Assembly: GCA_039908285.1 (NCBI GenBank)
Contig: JAMOBE010000007.1
Location: 3,033 to 67,032 of the forward strand
Length of the DNA: 64,000 nt
Direction: 5' to 3'
DNA from: JAMOBE01 sp039908285
GTDB lineage: Bacteria; Pseudomonadota; Alphaproteobacteria; Rhodospirillales; Rhodospirillaceae
The notes beneath the pieces are model-generated. The model was not told the DNA's origin and did not search any database. It worked only from the letters and a program-made list of their open reading frames with translations. Made by a program: the position numbers and the translations under genes. Of the stretch, positions 53,738 through 62,598 are shown piece after piece (positions within the stretch are counted from its first letter, which is position 1; the number at the start of each line of letters is the position of its first letter).

Positions 53738-55135
53738 GTGAAGAGTATCAATCCGATCATCATATCCGGACGCGAGGTCCTGCCACTGGTCGAGGGTGGG
53801 AAGGGTGTCGCCGCCAGCGACGGCCTCAGCTCGGGCAGTTGGGCCGCCGCCGGGGGAGTCGGCACGTTCTCCGCCGTCAACGCCGATTCCCGCGATGCCG
53901 AGGGCGCCCTGATTCGCCAAGTCTATCACAGCCGCACCCGCCGCGAACGCCACGACGAGCTGGTCGCCTATGGCATCGCCGGCGGCATCACCCAGGCGCG
54001 AATCGCCCATGAGACCGCCGGCGGCCAGGGCCGCATCCACATGAACGTGCTGTGGGAAATGGGCGGCAGCGAGCGGGTGCTCGCCGGCGTGCTGGAGGGC
54101 GCCAGGGGGCTGGTGCATGGGGTCACCTGCGGGGCCGGCATGCCCTATCGGGTGGCCGAGATCTGCGCCGGCTTCGGCGTCCACTACTATCCGATCGTCT
54201 CGTCGGCACGGGCGTTCCGCGCCCTGTGGAAGCGCTCCTACCACCGGCATCCCGACTGGCTCGGCGGCGTGGTCTACGAGGACCCGTGGCTGGCCGGCGG
54301 CCACAACGGCCTGTCCAACGTCGAGGATCCGCGGGAGCCGCAGGACCCCTTCCCCCGGGTGCGGGAGCTGCGCCAGACCATGCGCGAGTCCGGCCTCGAT
54401 CGCACCCCCATCTTCATGGCCGGGGGGGTGTGGTGCCTGCGCGAGTGGGAGGACTGGATCGACAATCCCGAGCTTGGCCCCATCGCCTTCCAGTTCGGTA
54501 CCCGGCCGCTGCTGACCCGCGAGAGCCCGATTCCCGACGCCTGGAAACAACGCCTGCCCACCCTGAAACGGGGGGACGTGCTGCTCCAGCGCTTCAGCCC
54601 GACCGGGTTCTATTCGTCGGCGGTCAGGAACGGCTTCATCGATGAACTGGTGGAGCGGTCGGAGCGGCAGATCGCCTATTCCCAGGAGCCCTCCGCCGAC
54701 CTCCCCGTCCCGCTGGCGCTTGGCCCCCGCGGTCGCATCGTCCACGTGGCCGCGGCCGACAAGGCCCGCGCGGAGGCATGGGCGGAGGCCGGATTCTCCG
54801 ATGCCCTGCGCACTCCCGACGATACCCTGGTTTTCGTGACACCGGCCAAGGCGGCGGAGATCACCAGGGATCAGGCCGACTGCATGGGCTGCCTGTCGGG
54901 CTGCGGCTTCAGCAGCTGGTCGCAGACCGAGGCCGGCACCACCGGCCGGCGCGCCGATCCCCGGTCCTTCTGCATCCAGAAGACGCTGCAGAACATCGCC
55001 CACGGCAGCGACATGGACAACGAGCTGATGTTCGCCGGCCACAACGTCTATCGCTTTGGCGAGGACCCGTTCTATGCCAATGGCTTCGTGCCGACCGTCC
55101 GCCAGCTTGTCGAGAGGCTGATGACCGGCGAGTGA
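53738..55135 (+). CDS. FMN-dependent nitronate monooxygenase-type protein
   Basis: 465 residues from GTG 53738 (AAGGGGG upstream). A YrpB/nitronate-monooxygenase-like TIM barrel: GSWAAAGGVGTFSAVNADSR, GVTCGAGMPYRVAEICAG and the phosphate-binding region PIFMAGGVW. It is longer than the 320-residue YrpB norm because of a C-terminal extension with ADCMGCLSGCGFSSW, whose CxxC-xxx-C pattern could hold a metal site. The extended form occurs in various proteobacteria; the reaction is not established. It stands alone, 17 bases before the signalling gene block. Confidence 0.75.
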   Translation: MKSINPIIISGREVLPLVEGGKGVAASDGLSSGSWAAAGGVGTFSAVNADSRDAEGALIRQVYHSRTRRERHDELVAYGIAGGITQARIAHETAGGQGRIHMNVLWEMGGSERVLAGVLEGARGLVHGVTCGAGMPYRVAEICAGFGVHYYPIVSSARAFRALWKRSYHRHPDWLGGVVYEDPWLAGGHNGLSNVEDPREPQDPFPRVRELRQTMRESGLDRTPIFMAGGVWCLREWEDWIDNPELGPIAFQFGTRPLLTRESPIPDAWKQRLPTLKRGDVLLQRFSPTGFYSSAVRNGFIDELVERSERQIAYSQEPSADLPVPLALGPRGRIVHVAAADKARAEAWAEAGFSDALRTPDDTLVFVTPAKAAEITRDQADCMGCLSGCGFSSWSQTEAGTTGRRADPRSFCIQKTLQNIAHGSDMDNELMFAGHNVYRFGEDPFYANGFVPTVRQLVERLMTGE

Positions 55136-55151
55136 GGGGGCTTGAGCTGAC

Positions 55152-56894
55152 ATGGGGCCGGTGAACAGGGGGCAGACCCGGGCGCTGGTCATCGAGGACC
55201 AGACGCCCGTTCGCCGCTTCATCGCCGCCTGCCTGGAGGCGGCGGGGTATCACGTGGTCACGGCGACCGACGGGCTCGAGGGCTGGGACATCCTCGAGCG
55301 CGATGGGACCTCCTTCGACGTGATCCTGCTGGACCGGCGGATGCCGGGCCTGGACGGCATGGACGTGCTGGCCCGCATCATGGCCGATCCGCGCCTCGGC
55401 GGCATCCCCGTCATCCTGGAGACCGCCGCCGACAGTCAGAGCGAGATCGCCGAGGGGCTCAGCGCCGGGGCCTACTACTACCTGACCAAGCCCATCGACC
55501 GCGAGGTGCTGATCACCCTGGCGGCGGCGGCGGTGGAGGACGGCATGCGCTATCGCCGGCTCCACGCCGACCTTGGGCGCCTTGAGGCGTCCCTCGGCCT
55601 GATGGCGTCCGCGACCTTCCGCTTCCGCACCGTCGAGGAGGCCAACGCCCTGGCGGTGACCCTGGCCCAGGCCTGCCCGCGTCCGGCGACCCGGCTGGTC
55701 GGCCTGTCCGAGCTTTTGACCAATGCCGTCGAGCACGGCAATCTCGCCATCGACTACCAGGAAAAAGACCGCCTGATCGCCGAGGGTCGCTGGGACGAAG
55801 TGGTGACCACCCGCCTCGCCCTGCCGGAAAACCGGGGAAAGGTCGTTACCGTCGACTTCCGCCGGCGCCCCGGGCGCATCGAGATCACCATCCGCGACCA
55901 GGGAAATGGCTTCGACTGGGAGAGCTACCTGGTGCTCGACCCGCGGCGGGCGCTGGCCACCCATGGGCGCGGCATCGCCCTGGCCCGCGCCGTGAGCTTC
56001 GACGGCCTCGCCTACCGGGGCCGCGGCAACGAGGTGATGGCGGTCATCCAGACGCCCGACGGGCCCGAGGTCCCGGAGGACGCGGCCCAGAGTCGCATTG
56101 AAGCCCTGGAGGCGGAAATCGCCCGCCTGAACAAGGAGATCGAGTGCGACGGAATGGAGATCGCCCGCTCCATGCAGTCGGACCTGTTCCCGGACACGGA
56201 GGCACAGACCACCATCGCCGAGCGCTATGGCGTGGCCCTGTCGGCCCATGTGGAGACGTGCTCCCGACTGGGCGGCGACCTGTGGGGCGGGCATGCCGTC
56301 GACAACAACCGATTCGCCCTCTACGTGGCGGACTTTTCCGGGCATGGCGTCACGGCCGCCCTCAGCGCCTTTCGCCTCGACACCCTGCTGCGGGAGATCG
56401 TCCGGGTCATCAAGGATCCGGGGGAGTGCCTGTCGGCCCTGAACTACAGCCTGGCCGGCATGCTGCCCACCGGCCAGTACGCCACCATGCTTTTCGGACT
56501 GGTGGACCTGGCCGCCGGGTCGTTCGTCTACGCCGGAGCGGGTGCTCCCCATCCCATCGTCGTCGACACCGCCACCGCGGCCGTCACGTTCGGCAACGGC
56601 GCCGGCCTGCCCCTCGGCATCGACAGGAAGACGCGCTACGTCGAGCGACGGATGGCCTTCCCAGCCGGCAGCCTGCTCTTCCTGCACAGCGACTGCCTGG
56701 CCGAGTGCGGACGCGTCCAGGGCAAGGCCCTCGGCCGCGCCGGCGTGGTCAATCTGCTGGAGACCCGGATGAGAGCCGCCTCCCCCGGAACCACCGTAAA
56801 TGCCCGCTACTTGCTGGCGCCCTTCCTCGAGACCGTGCCGCAGCCCCTGTCCGACGACCTTACCGTCGTCTGCTGCGTGCGGCCGGGCGCGTGA
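55152..56894 (+). CDS. Receiver-HATPase-SpoIIE phosphatase
   Basis: 580 residues in three domains. Receiver (about 8-125): acceptor D61 in VILLDRRMPGLDGM and lysine in YYYLTKPIDREV. RsbW-like HATPase domain (about 150-300): GLSELLTNAVEHGNLAI and DQGNGFDWESYLV. SpoIIE/PP2C-type phosphatase (about 340-578): metal-site segments CSRLGGDLWGG and YVADFSGHGVTAAL. A coiled coil links the last two (RIEALEAEIARLNKEIE). It combines the parts of a partner-switching system: a phosphatase that could activate an anti-anti-sigma factor and a kinase that could inactivate it. It lies stop-to-stop against a protein kinase gene. Confidence 0.88.
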   Translation: MGPVNRGQTRALVIEDQTPVRRFIAACLEAAGYHVVTATDGLEGWDILERDGTSFDVILLDRRMPGLDGMDVLARIMADPRLGGIPVILETAADSQSEIAEGLSAGAYYYLTKPIDREVLITLAAAAVEDGMRYRRLHADLGRLEASLGLMASATFRFRTVEEANALAVTLAQACPRPATRLVGLSELLTNAVEHGNLAIDYQEKDRLIAEGRWDEVVTTRLALPENRGKVVTVDFRRRPGRIEITIRDQGNGFDWESYLVLDPRRALATHGRGIALARAVSFDGLAYRGRGNEVMAVIQTPDGPEVPEDAAQSRIEALEAEIARLNKEIECDGMEIARSMQSDLFPDTEAQTTIAERYGVALSAHVETCSRLGGDLWGGHAVDNNRFALYVADFSGHGVTAALSAFRLDTLLREIVRVIKDPGECLSALNYSLAGMLPTGQYATMLFGLVDLAAGSFVYAGAGAPHPIVVDTATAAVTFGNGAGLPLGIDRKTRYVERRMAFPAGSLLFLHSDCLAECGRVQGKALGRAGVVNLLETRMRAASPGTTVNARYLLAPFLETVPQPLSDDLTVVCCVRPGA

Positions 56895-57914
56895 TCACCG
56901 CCTTATCCAGCCACCGACCACGTCCAGGAGGGAAAGCAGGCGACCGGTCCCGCCGCCGGTTACAAGGTCCACGGTGGCCTTCTCCGCCTGTTTCAGGACC
57001 CGCTCGATACCGGGAACGGCGTTGGGGGCCGACGTGGCGGCCGTGGCGAGGCGCTTTGCCCAGTCGCGGACCAGGGAGTCCGGGCTCTCGGCGAGTTGAG
57101 CGAACAGTTCCGAGCGGTGGGGAGCGATGAAGTCGTTGCGAACGAAGATGATGTTCTCGCCGGTGTTGTAGCGCTGGAGCAGCTCCGGCTCCAGGGTAAC
57201 CGCACGGAGCGACAGCACGGTCACCAGCATCGAGAAATGGTCCAGGGACGGGCCGAAGTGCCGCTCGTCGCGTCCCGGGTGCTGATAGTTGACTCCCCCC
57301 AGCAGAATCGACGGCAGGCCCTTCAGGTCCGGGACGTACATCGCCTCGTAGTCGATGAGCTTCAGGTGCCCGGCGGGCGTCACCATCACGTTGTCGTGCT
57401 TCAGGTCCCCGTGGGCCACCCCCAGGGACAGAAGCTCGAGGCACATCCTGGCGAAGGCGCGGGTCAGGCCGGCCAGGCCCTTCTGGTGCTTCCTGGCGGC
57501 AAGCAGGATGGTCACCTCGCCCATGGTGTGGCCCTTGATCCAGGGCATCACCACCACCGGATAGTCGCCACTGCCGGCGATGGTGGACTTCACATAGAGT
57601 TCGCGGGAAAGAAACCGGACCTCGATGAAGCTGTGGGGATTTGTCCGCGCGGCGAAATCGCTGATGGCCTGGTGACGTTTTTCCAGGTCGGGCAGATCGC
57701 GGATGAAGCACTTGACCGCCACGGTGGCGTGGTCGCCACTCTCCTCACCACCCGCGTCGGCGCTGAGGCTGGCCTTGAACACGGCGGCGAAGTTGCCGGC
57801 CATGAACAGGGGCGCCCCGCTGGCGTTGAGCACCGGCGTCAGGCCGAGGGTGGCGAATCGGCCCGCCGCATTGCGAAAGGCCGTCTTGTAGTCGTTGATG
57901 ATGGGAAAGGCCAT
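56895..57914 (-). CDS. Atypical Ser/Thr protein kinase
   Basis: 339 residues. The glycine loop region (MAGNFAAVFKAS), K68 in ATVAVKCF, the catalytic loop GVAHGDLKHDNVMV (D170, K172, N175) and a metal-binding DYE (188-190) in place of DFG identify a divergent eukaryotic-type kinase. The C-terminal lobe is shortened and ends in a helical tail. The gene is convergent with the phosphatase gene, their stops adjoining, and 18 bases downstream of the vWA gene on its own strand. Kinase, PP2C and vWA clusters recall the TerY-P triad described for Ter systems. The target is not known; the vWA protein is a candidate. Confidence 0.85.
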   Translation of the reverse strand: MAFPIINDYKTAFRNAAGRFATLGLTPVLNASGAPLFMAGNFAAVFKASLSADAGGEESGDHATVAVKCFIRDLPDLEKRHQAISDFAARTNPHSFIEVRFLSRELYVKSTIAGSGDYPVVVMPWIKGHTMGEVTILLAARKHQKGLAGLTRAFARMCLELLSLGVAHGDLKHDNVMVTPAGHLKLIDYEAMYVPDLKGLPSILLGGVNYQHPGRDERHFGPSLDHFSMLVTVLSLRAVTLEPELLQRYNTGENIIFVRNDFIAPHRSELFAQLAESPDSLVRDWAKRLATAATSAPNAVPGIERVLKQAEKATVDLVTGGGTGRLLSLLDVVGGWIRR

Positions 57915-57932
57915 GGCGCGTCCTGACCGGCG

Positions 57933-58865
57933 TCAGTCTCCCCGCCATGGTGGCGCGCTGGAAGCCCCGTCCATGGCCATGCCACGCTGGTCCATCGGGA
58001 AGGCGATGGCCTGCCGCGTGCCGATGTCGAGCAGCTTGATCAGCGCCACGGCATCGGCGTTGAAGGCCACCCCGCGGACGGTCGGCGTCGTGTTCAGGTC
58101 GCGGTCGAAAATCTCGCAGATGATGGCGCGATGGCGGTCGGACATCTCACTCGACATCTCGAACAGCAGCCGGGCATAGCGGTCCCGGGGCAGTTGCATC
58201 GGGCTCCACGGGAAGACGACGACCTGGTCGCTCTCCCCGGAAATGTGGCAGTTGACCAGCAGCACGTTGCCGTCGCTCGTCTTCAGGCTGGTCAGCCGCC
58301 TGGCCGTGCTCAGCAGCTCCTCGTCCGAGTCGACGTCGTTGGCCATGCCGTCGGTGATGTTGATGACGATCGGCGGAAACGAGGCCGGGTGCTTGTAGAT
58401 CCACTCCTCCAGCGTCGTCCGCGCGAGGAGGAACGCGGCCTTCATCGGCGTGCTGTCGTAGGCGGCGGGACTGAGCCACCTGGAGATGGTGATGGTCTCC
58501 TTCACCACCTGATCGCGGATGACGGTCTCGACCTCCATCTGCTCCTGCCGGGCGTGCGCCGCCACCTCGGAAATCGGCACCATGCCGCGCCCGGCCAGCC
58601 CCCCCTCCCAGCAGAAGGTGGGGCGGTTGGTCCTGCCATAGCCGATGATCCCGATCTCGAAATAATCGCGCACGCCGTCATCGCGCATGCAGCGGTTGAC
58701 AAGCTCTTCCAAAGTATTGTTCAGCGCGTCCGCCACGACCGACGCGCGCCGCAGCGGCCGGCCGGCCTCGTCGGTTCCGAAGGGCTTGTTCATCGACATG
58801 GACTGGTCGATCAGGAACAGGAAGGCACCGGGGGTGTCTCTACTGATGTCCTGCGAATATGCCAT
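57933..58865 (-). CDS. vWA-domain protein (TerY-like)
   Basis: 310 residues from ATG 58865. The vWA metal-ion site is at the very start (LFLIDQSMSMN, D20, S22, S24), followed by VADALNNTLEELVNRC, the threonine/aspartate region VINITDGMANDVDSDEE, and a C-terminal part ending in IAFPMDQRG. It has no signal peptide. TerY-type vWA proteins are partners or substrates of protein kinases and phosphatases. The gene runs directly into the kinase gene. The layout REC-HATPase-PP2C, kinase and vWA in 3.7 kb suggests one signalling module. Confidence 0.85.
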   Translation of the reverse strand: MAYSQDISRDTPGAFLFLIDQSMSMNKPFGTDEAGRPLRRASVVADALNNTLEELVNRCMRDDGVRDYFEIGIIGYGRTNRPTFCWEGGLAGRGMVPISEVAAHARQEQMEVETVIRDQVVKETITISRWLSPAAYDSTPMKAAFLLARTTLEEWIYKHPASFPPIVINITDGMANDVDSDEELLSTARRLTSLKTSDGNVLLVNCHISGESDQVVVFPWSPMQLPRDRYARLLFEMSSEMSDRHRAIICEIFDRDLNTTPTVRGVAFNADAVALIKLLDIGTRQAIAFPMDQRGMAMDGASSAPPWRGD

Positions 58866-59043
58866 GGCTCGCTTTACTCCCTCTGTCTCCGGACCTCTGA
58901 CCGCCCGCCGCGCGCCGGGCATGATAGCCGGGCGGAACAGACTGTGGAAGTCCTTCCACGGGATTGGCTAAGCAAATCTGCTGCACGTCCGTCCATTTCC
59001 AGCTATGGTACGAGGGGCGGTCGAGTTTGGGATGAGAGGGGCG

Positions 59044-60171
59044 ATGCTGGCTGCGGTCAAGTTCATGGTCGTTGACCATGACGACAAGCGACGCGGCGAG
59101 CTGTGTGGCGTGATTCGTGCGCTTGGTGGCAAGGAGATCGTAGACGCCACCACCGCACGCGAGGCCATCGTCCGCATGGAGATGACTCCCCCGGACGTGA
59201 TTTTTTCCCGCTGGAGTCTCCCCGACCTGGACGTGGTGCAGTTTGCCCGGCAGGTCCGCCGCGCCAAGAAGAGCCCCGGCCGCCTGGCCGCCATCGTCGC
59301 CGTCGGTCCCGCCGTTCCGGCGCGGGTTCAGGAAGCCCAGGGTGTCGGCGTGAACGAGTTCCTCGCCGCTCCCAAATCCCGCCAGAGCGTGGCCGAGACG
59401 ATCAGCTCCATCATCCACAACGTGCATCCCTTCGTCATCGTGGAAACCTATGTCGGCCCGGATCGCCGGGCCGGCCCCGATGGCTCCCCACCGTGGACGG
59501 GGACGGAGCGGCGGCGAACGGCGGCCCGGCTGGCCGCACCACCCTACACGCAGACCTTCGCTCGCCTGGCCAAGGCGATTCCCGCGCCACCGAAACCCAA
59601 GGCGGCCCCACCGCCTCCTCCTCCTCCGCCGCCTCCGCCTCCGCCTCCACCGCCTCCTCCACCACCTCGGCCCGCCCCGCCGAAGGCCGAGACGACGGAA
59701 ATAAATCAGCATCACGACCATCAAAAGCCCTCTCCCCCCCCTTCAGGGGGGAGAGGGTTGGGTGAGGTGGGAGCGAGGCCCCCGGATGGTGCCGCTTGCC
59801 CCACCCCCTCACCCCAGCCCTCTCCCCCTCGAGGGGGAGAGGGAGTACGGAAGGCTCCGCCTCCGCCTCCGCCTCCGCCACCTCCGCCACCTGCGCCGCC
59901 GAAGGCCAAGAAGGCTCCCCCTCCACCTCCTCCCCCTCCCCCACCGGAGGAGCCGCGCGCCACCCCGGCCATGTCGACGCGGGACGTGCTCGCCGCACTT
60001 GACAAGATCGATCCCCAGCCGCACGCCCCCGCGGGAGGACCGGAGGGACTTCACGAGGACACGGCCGCGGCGATGGAGCAGAGTCTCATCGCAGCGCTCC
60101 AGGCGTGGGCAAGACGAACCTCGCCCAGATCACGGAAACCCGGGCGCCCCGGAGCCCCCGCGCCAGGGTAG
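59044..60171 (+). CDS. Pseudo-receiver with polyproline arms
   Basis: 375 residues from ATG 59044 (GAGAGGGG upstream). The first 125 residues have a CheY-like receiver pattern (VVDHDD at 9-14, K110), but the acceptor aspartate is replaced by Arg56 in VIFSRWSLPD, and the switch Ser/Thr is missing, so it cannot be phosphorylated in the usual way. From 180 on come polyproline runs (about 188-207, 271-282 and 291-300). Between the first two is a segment encoded by two palindromic repeats (59728-59757 and 59818-59843), read in frame as SPPPSGGRG and SPPRGGEG. The C-terminal 65 residues form a short helix-like domain. It is divergent from the vWA gene; both may share a promoter region of 178 bases. 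Confidence 0.75.
   Translation: MLAAVKFMVVDHDDKRRGELCGVIRALGGKEIVDATTAREAIVRMEMTPPDVIFSRWSLPDLDVVQFARQVRRAKKSPGRLAAIVAVGPAVPARVQEAQGVGVNEFLAAPKSRQSVAETISSIIHNVHPFVIVETYVGPDRRAGPDGSPPWTGTERRRTAARLAAPPYTQTFARLAKAIPAPPKPKAAPPPPPPPPPPPPPPPPPPPPRPAPPKAETTEINQHHDHQKPSPPPSGGRGLGEVGARPPDGAACPTPSPQPSPPRGGEGVRKAPPPPPPPPPPPPAPPKAKKAPPPPPPPPPPEEPRATPAMSTRDVLAALDKIDPQPHAPAGGPEGLHEDTAAAMEQSLIAALQAWARRTSPRSRKPGRPGAPAPG
59728..59757. repeat. Type A hairpin inside a gene (copy 4)
   Basis: CCCTCTCCCCCCC and GGGGGGAGAGGG arms inside the polyproline pseudo-receiver gene, in frame, followed by GTTGGGTGAGG as at the 45.5-kb copy. It lies 60 bases before a second copy. In-frame acquisition of an intergenic repeat is the best reading. 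Confidence 0.8.
59818..59843. repeat. Type A hairpin inside a gene (copy 5)
   Basis: CCCTCTCCCCC-TCGA-GGGGGAGAGGG variant with a short XhoI-like centre, followed by AGTACGGAAGG. It sits between the two main polyproline runs and continues the open frame. The centre CTCGAG is also found in the copy at the right edge. Confidence 0.8.
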
Positions 60172-60258
60172 GCGACCGTCGGTCATGAATCCGATTTGCC
60201 TTCCGGGCGATGATCGCGTATCAACGGCCCCAACTGTCGCCGACGGGAGAGTTATTGA

Positions 60259-61638
60259 ATGGACGCGCAAGGCAAGCAGGAAGTGGCGCTGTCTTCGGTG
60301 TACGCGAGCTTGCTGCTGACGGTCGCAAAGCTGGTGGTTGGTCTGGCGACGGGGAGCCTCGGCGTGCTGTCGGAGGCGGCCCACTCGGCCCTCGACTTCG
60401 GCGCGACGCTGATCACCTATTTCGCGGTGCGGGTCAGTGACAAGCCCGCCGACCGGGACCATCCCTATGGCCACGGCAAGATCGAGAGCATCTCCGCCCT
60501 GATCGAGACCGGCCTCCTGTTCATCACCAGCCTGTGGATCATCAAGGAGGCGGTCGAGCGACTGATGTACGGCGGAGTCGAGGTGAAGACCACCTGGTAT
60601 GCCGTCGCCGTGATCCTGTTCTCGATCGCCGTCGACTGGTCGCGCTCCCAGGCGTTGAAGCGGGTGGCGGAGAAGACCGGCAGCCAGGCGCTGGAGGCCG
60701 ATGCCCTGCATTTCAGCACCGACATCCTGAGTTCGCTGGTGGTGCTCGCCGGGCTTGGCTTCGTCGCCATCGGCTGGCAGAAGGCCGATGCCATCGCCGC
60801 CCTGGGCGTCGCCCTGTTCGTGTTCCACGCCGGGTACGACATGGGCAAGCGCACCATCGAGGTGCTGGTGGACGCGGCCCCGGAAGGGGTGGCGGAGCAG
60901 GCGGGGCAGGTGGCCCGCTCGGTGCCCGGAGTCGTGCGCGTGGACCGGGTCCGGGCTCGTCCCGCCGGCAACATGGTGTTCATCGAGGTGGCCATCCGCG
61001 TCAGCCGCACCCTGGCCCTCGGGCAGGTCGAGGCCATCAAGCAGGAGGTGGCCAACAGGATCCGCTTCGGCGTCGACAAGGCCCAGCCCCTGGTGCACGC
61101 ACGGCCGGTCGCCCTGGACAGCGAATCGATTTCCGACGCCGTGCGGGTGGTGGCGGCCTCCCGCAGCCTCTCGGTCCACAACATCGACGTCCGCGACGTC
61201 GGGTCGCAGCGCCACGTGGACCTGGAGCTTGAGGTTGACGAACGCCTCACCATCAACGAGGCGCACGATCAGGCCACCGCGCTTGAACGGGCCATCGGCG
61301 CCGAACTCGGCAACGATGTCATCGTCACCACCCACATCGAGCCCCGGGCCGTCCACACGGTCGAGGGCAGTCCGATGGACCCGGTGGCCGCCGCCAGGAT
61401 CGAGACCCTGGTGCACGATCTGGCGGTGACCGTACCCTCGGTGGTGGGGGTGCACCGCATCCATGCGCAGATGGGATCAGAAGGGATCTGCGTGACGTTC
61501 CACTGCCTGTTCGAAGAGAACACGCCGATTCGTGTCGCCCACGACGCCACGGTGCGCTTCGAGCACCTGATTCGCGGTAAGTCGCCTGCCCTCAACCGAG
61601 TCATCATCCATGCCGAGCCGACGAATCATCACGACTGA
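60259..61638 (+). CDS. CDF metal transporter with triple dimer domain
   Basis: 459 residues, well above the 300 typical for cation diffusion facilitators. Six TM helices (to about 205) carry the metal-site motifs LSEAAHSALDFGATL (H and D in helix II) and LEADALHFSTDILSSL (H and D in helix V). The C-terminus contains three modules of the dimerisation-domain type, each ending in a strand with HARP or HIEP-like ending (about 212-290, 292-370, 376-455). Typical CDFs have one. MamB and MamM, the magnetosome iron transporters, are also CDFs, but nothing here is specific for them. It lies 225 bases upstream of the mms6-like gene. Confidence 0.88.
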   Translation: MDAQGKQEVALSSVYASLLLTVAKLVVGLATGSLGVLSEAAHSALDFGATLITYFAVRVSDKPADRDHPYGHGKIESISALIETGLLFITSLWIIKEAVERLMYGGVEVKTTWYAVAVILFSIAVDWSRSQALKRVAEKTGSQALEADALHFSTDILSSLVVLAGLGFVAIGWQKADAIAALGVALFVFHAGYDMGKRTIEVLVDAAPEGVAEQAGQVARSVPGVVRVDRVRARPAGNMVFIEVAIRVSRTLALGQVEAIKQEVANRIRFGVDKAQPLVHARPVALDSESISDAVRVVAASRSLSVHNIDVRDVGSQRHVDLELEVDERLTINEAHDQATALERAIGAELGNDVIVTTHIEPRAVHTVEGSPMDPVAAARIETLVHDLAVTVPSVVGVHRIHAQMGSEGICVTFHCLFEENTPIRVAHDATVRFEHLIRGKSPALNRVIIHAEPTNHHD

Positions 61639-61732
61639 CCGAGTCGGACATTCACCCACTCCAGCGACATTCTTTGCCGATCCTGATGCAGGGAAAATGC
61701 AATCATAGGCTTTGATATACCCCCCAAAAAGA

Positions 61733-61759
61733 CAACTTATAGTTGAAAACGGGGGGGGG
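61733..61759. promoter_or_regulatory. Small palindrome and G9 run upstream of mms6
   Basis: CAACTTATAGTTG (61733-61745) is a short palindrome, followed at 61751-61759 by nine consecutive G. Preceding it is a run of C, so a larger hairpin can form. This is the only distinctive feature in the 225-base gap before the mms6-like gene and could be an operator or promoter element. No sigma factor motif was assigned. Confidence 0.3.
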
Positions 61760-61863
61760 TGTGACATTGGTGGACCGCCGGGTGCGATCATTCCGCTTGC
61801 GGAATCCAGTCGGGTCACGTATCAAGGCCACACTCAACGCGATGCGACAGGGGAGATCAAGGG

Positions 61864-62568
61864 GTGGTTGCAGCATCGACAGTGGCCGCTGGCAAGGTAA
61901 TGGTGGACTTGGCCGGTGGTGAGACAGTGCGGATCGTCGGACCGGCATCCGTCAAGCTGAAGGGTGTCGAGTTGGTCACTGCCGCCGGCAAGGGTGCGGC
62001 CGCCAAGGCTGGCACCGTGACCGTCGCAGCCGCAGCCACCGCCGGCGAAATCGAGAACGAGGTTGCCGCGGCCAAGACGGCGACCGCCAAGGGTGGCGCC
62101 GCCGGAGCCAAGGGCGCCGCCGCCGGAGCCAAGGGCGCGGCCGCCGGCAAGGGCGCCGCTGCGGCCGGAGCCAAGGGCGTGGCGGCTGGCAAGGGCGCCG
62201 TGGCCGGCAATGTCCTGACGCTGCAGGCCGCCGGGCCGGGTGCGGAGATTGAGGTCGTCGCCGCCAAGGCGGCTGCCGGCAAGGGTGCGGCGGCCGTCGG
62301 CGTGGCCGGCAAGGGCGCGGCCGGCGCCGTTCCCGCCGGGGGTGGCGCCGCGACGGCCATGTCGGGCACCGCCAAAGCCATCGCGGTCAGCAAGGGCACC
62401 ATCTGGACCGGCAAGGGGCTCAGTCTCGGCCTTGGACTCGGTGTCTGGGGACCGGTGGTCGTCGGCGCGGTCGGTCTGGCCGCTGCGGCTGCGGTCTATG
62501 GCTACATCCGCAAGCGTCGGGATGTCGTCACCCAGACTGACGAAGAATTGCAGGAAGCGATTTCCTGA
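61864..62568 (+). CDS. mms6: Mms6-like magnetosome protein
   Basis: 234 residues from GTG 61864, supported by CAGGGGAG eight bases upstream. The N-terminal part is Ala/Gly/Lys-rich with runs such as GAKGAAAGAKGAAAGKG; short segments VMVDLAGGETVRI and LTLQAAGPGAEIEV resemble the beta modules of MamD. Residues 178-193 are GTIWTGKGLSLGLGLG, then a TM helix (194-215), then the acidic tail DVVTQTDEELQEAIS. This is the Mms6 design: membrane anchor, LG repeat, acidic iron-binding C-terminus that nucleates magnetite. It is longer than characterised Mms6. It forms an operon with the mmsF-like gene, in the same order as the mms6 operon of Magnetospirillum. Confidence 0.82.
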   Translation: MVAASTVAAGKVMVDLAGGETVRIVGPASVKLKGVELVTAAGKGAAAKAGTVTVAAAATAGEIENEVAAAKTATAKGGAAGAKGAAAGAKGAAAGKGAAAAGAKGVAAGKGAVAGNVLTLQAAGPGAEIEVVAAKAAAGKGAAAVGVAGKGAAGAVPAGGGAATAMSGTAKAIAVSKGTIWTGKGLSLGLGLGVWGPVVVGAVGLAAAAAVYGYIRKRRDVVTQTDEELQEAIS

Positions 62569-62598
62569 GGACTCACGAGCGGAAGGAAGGATATCGAC

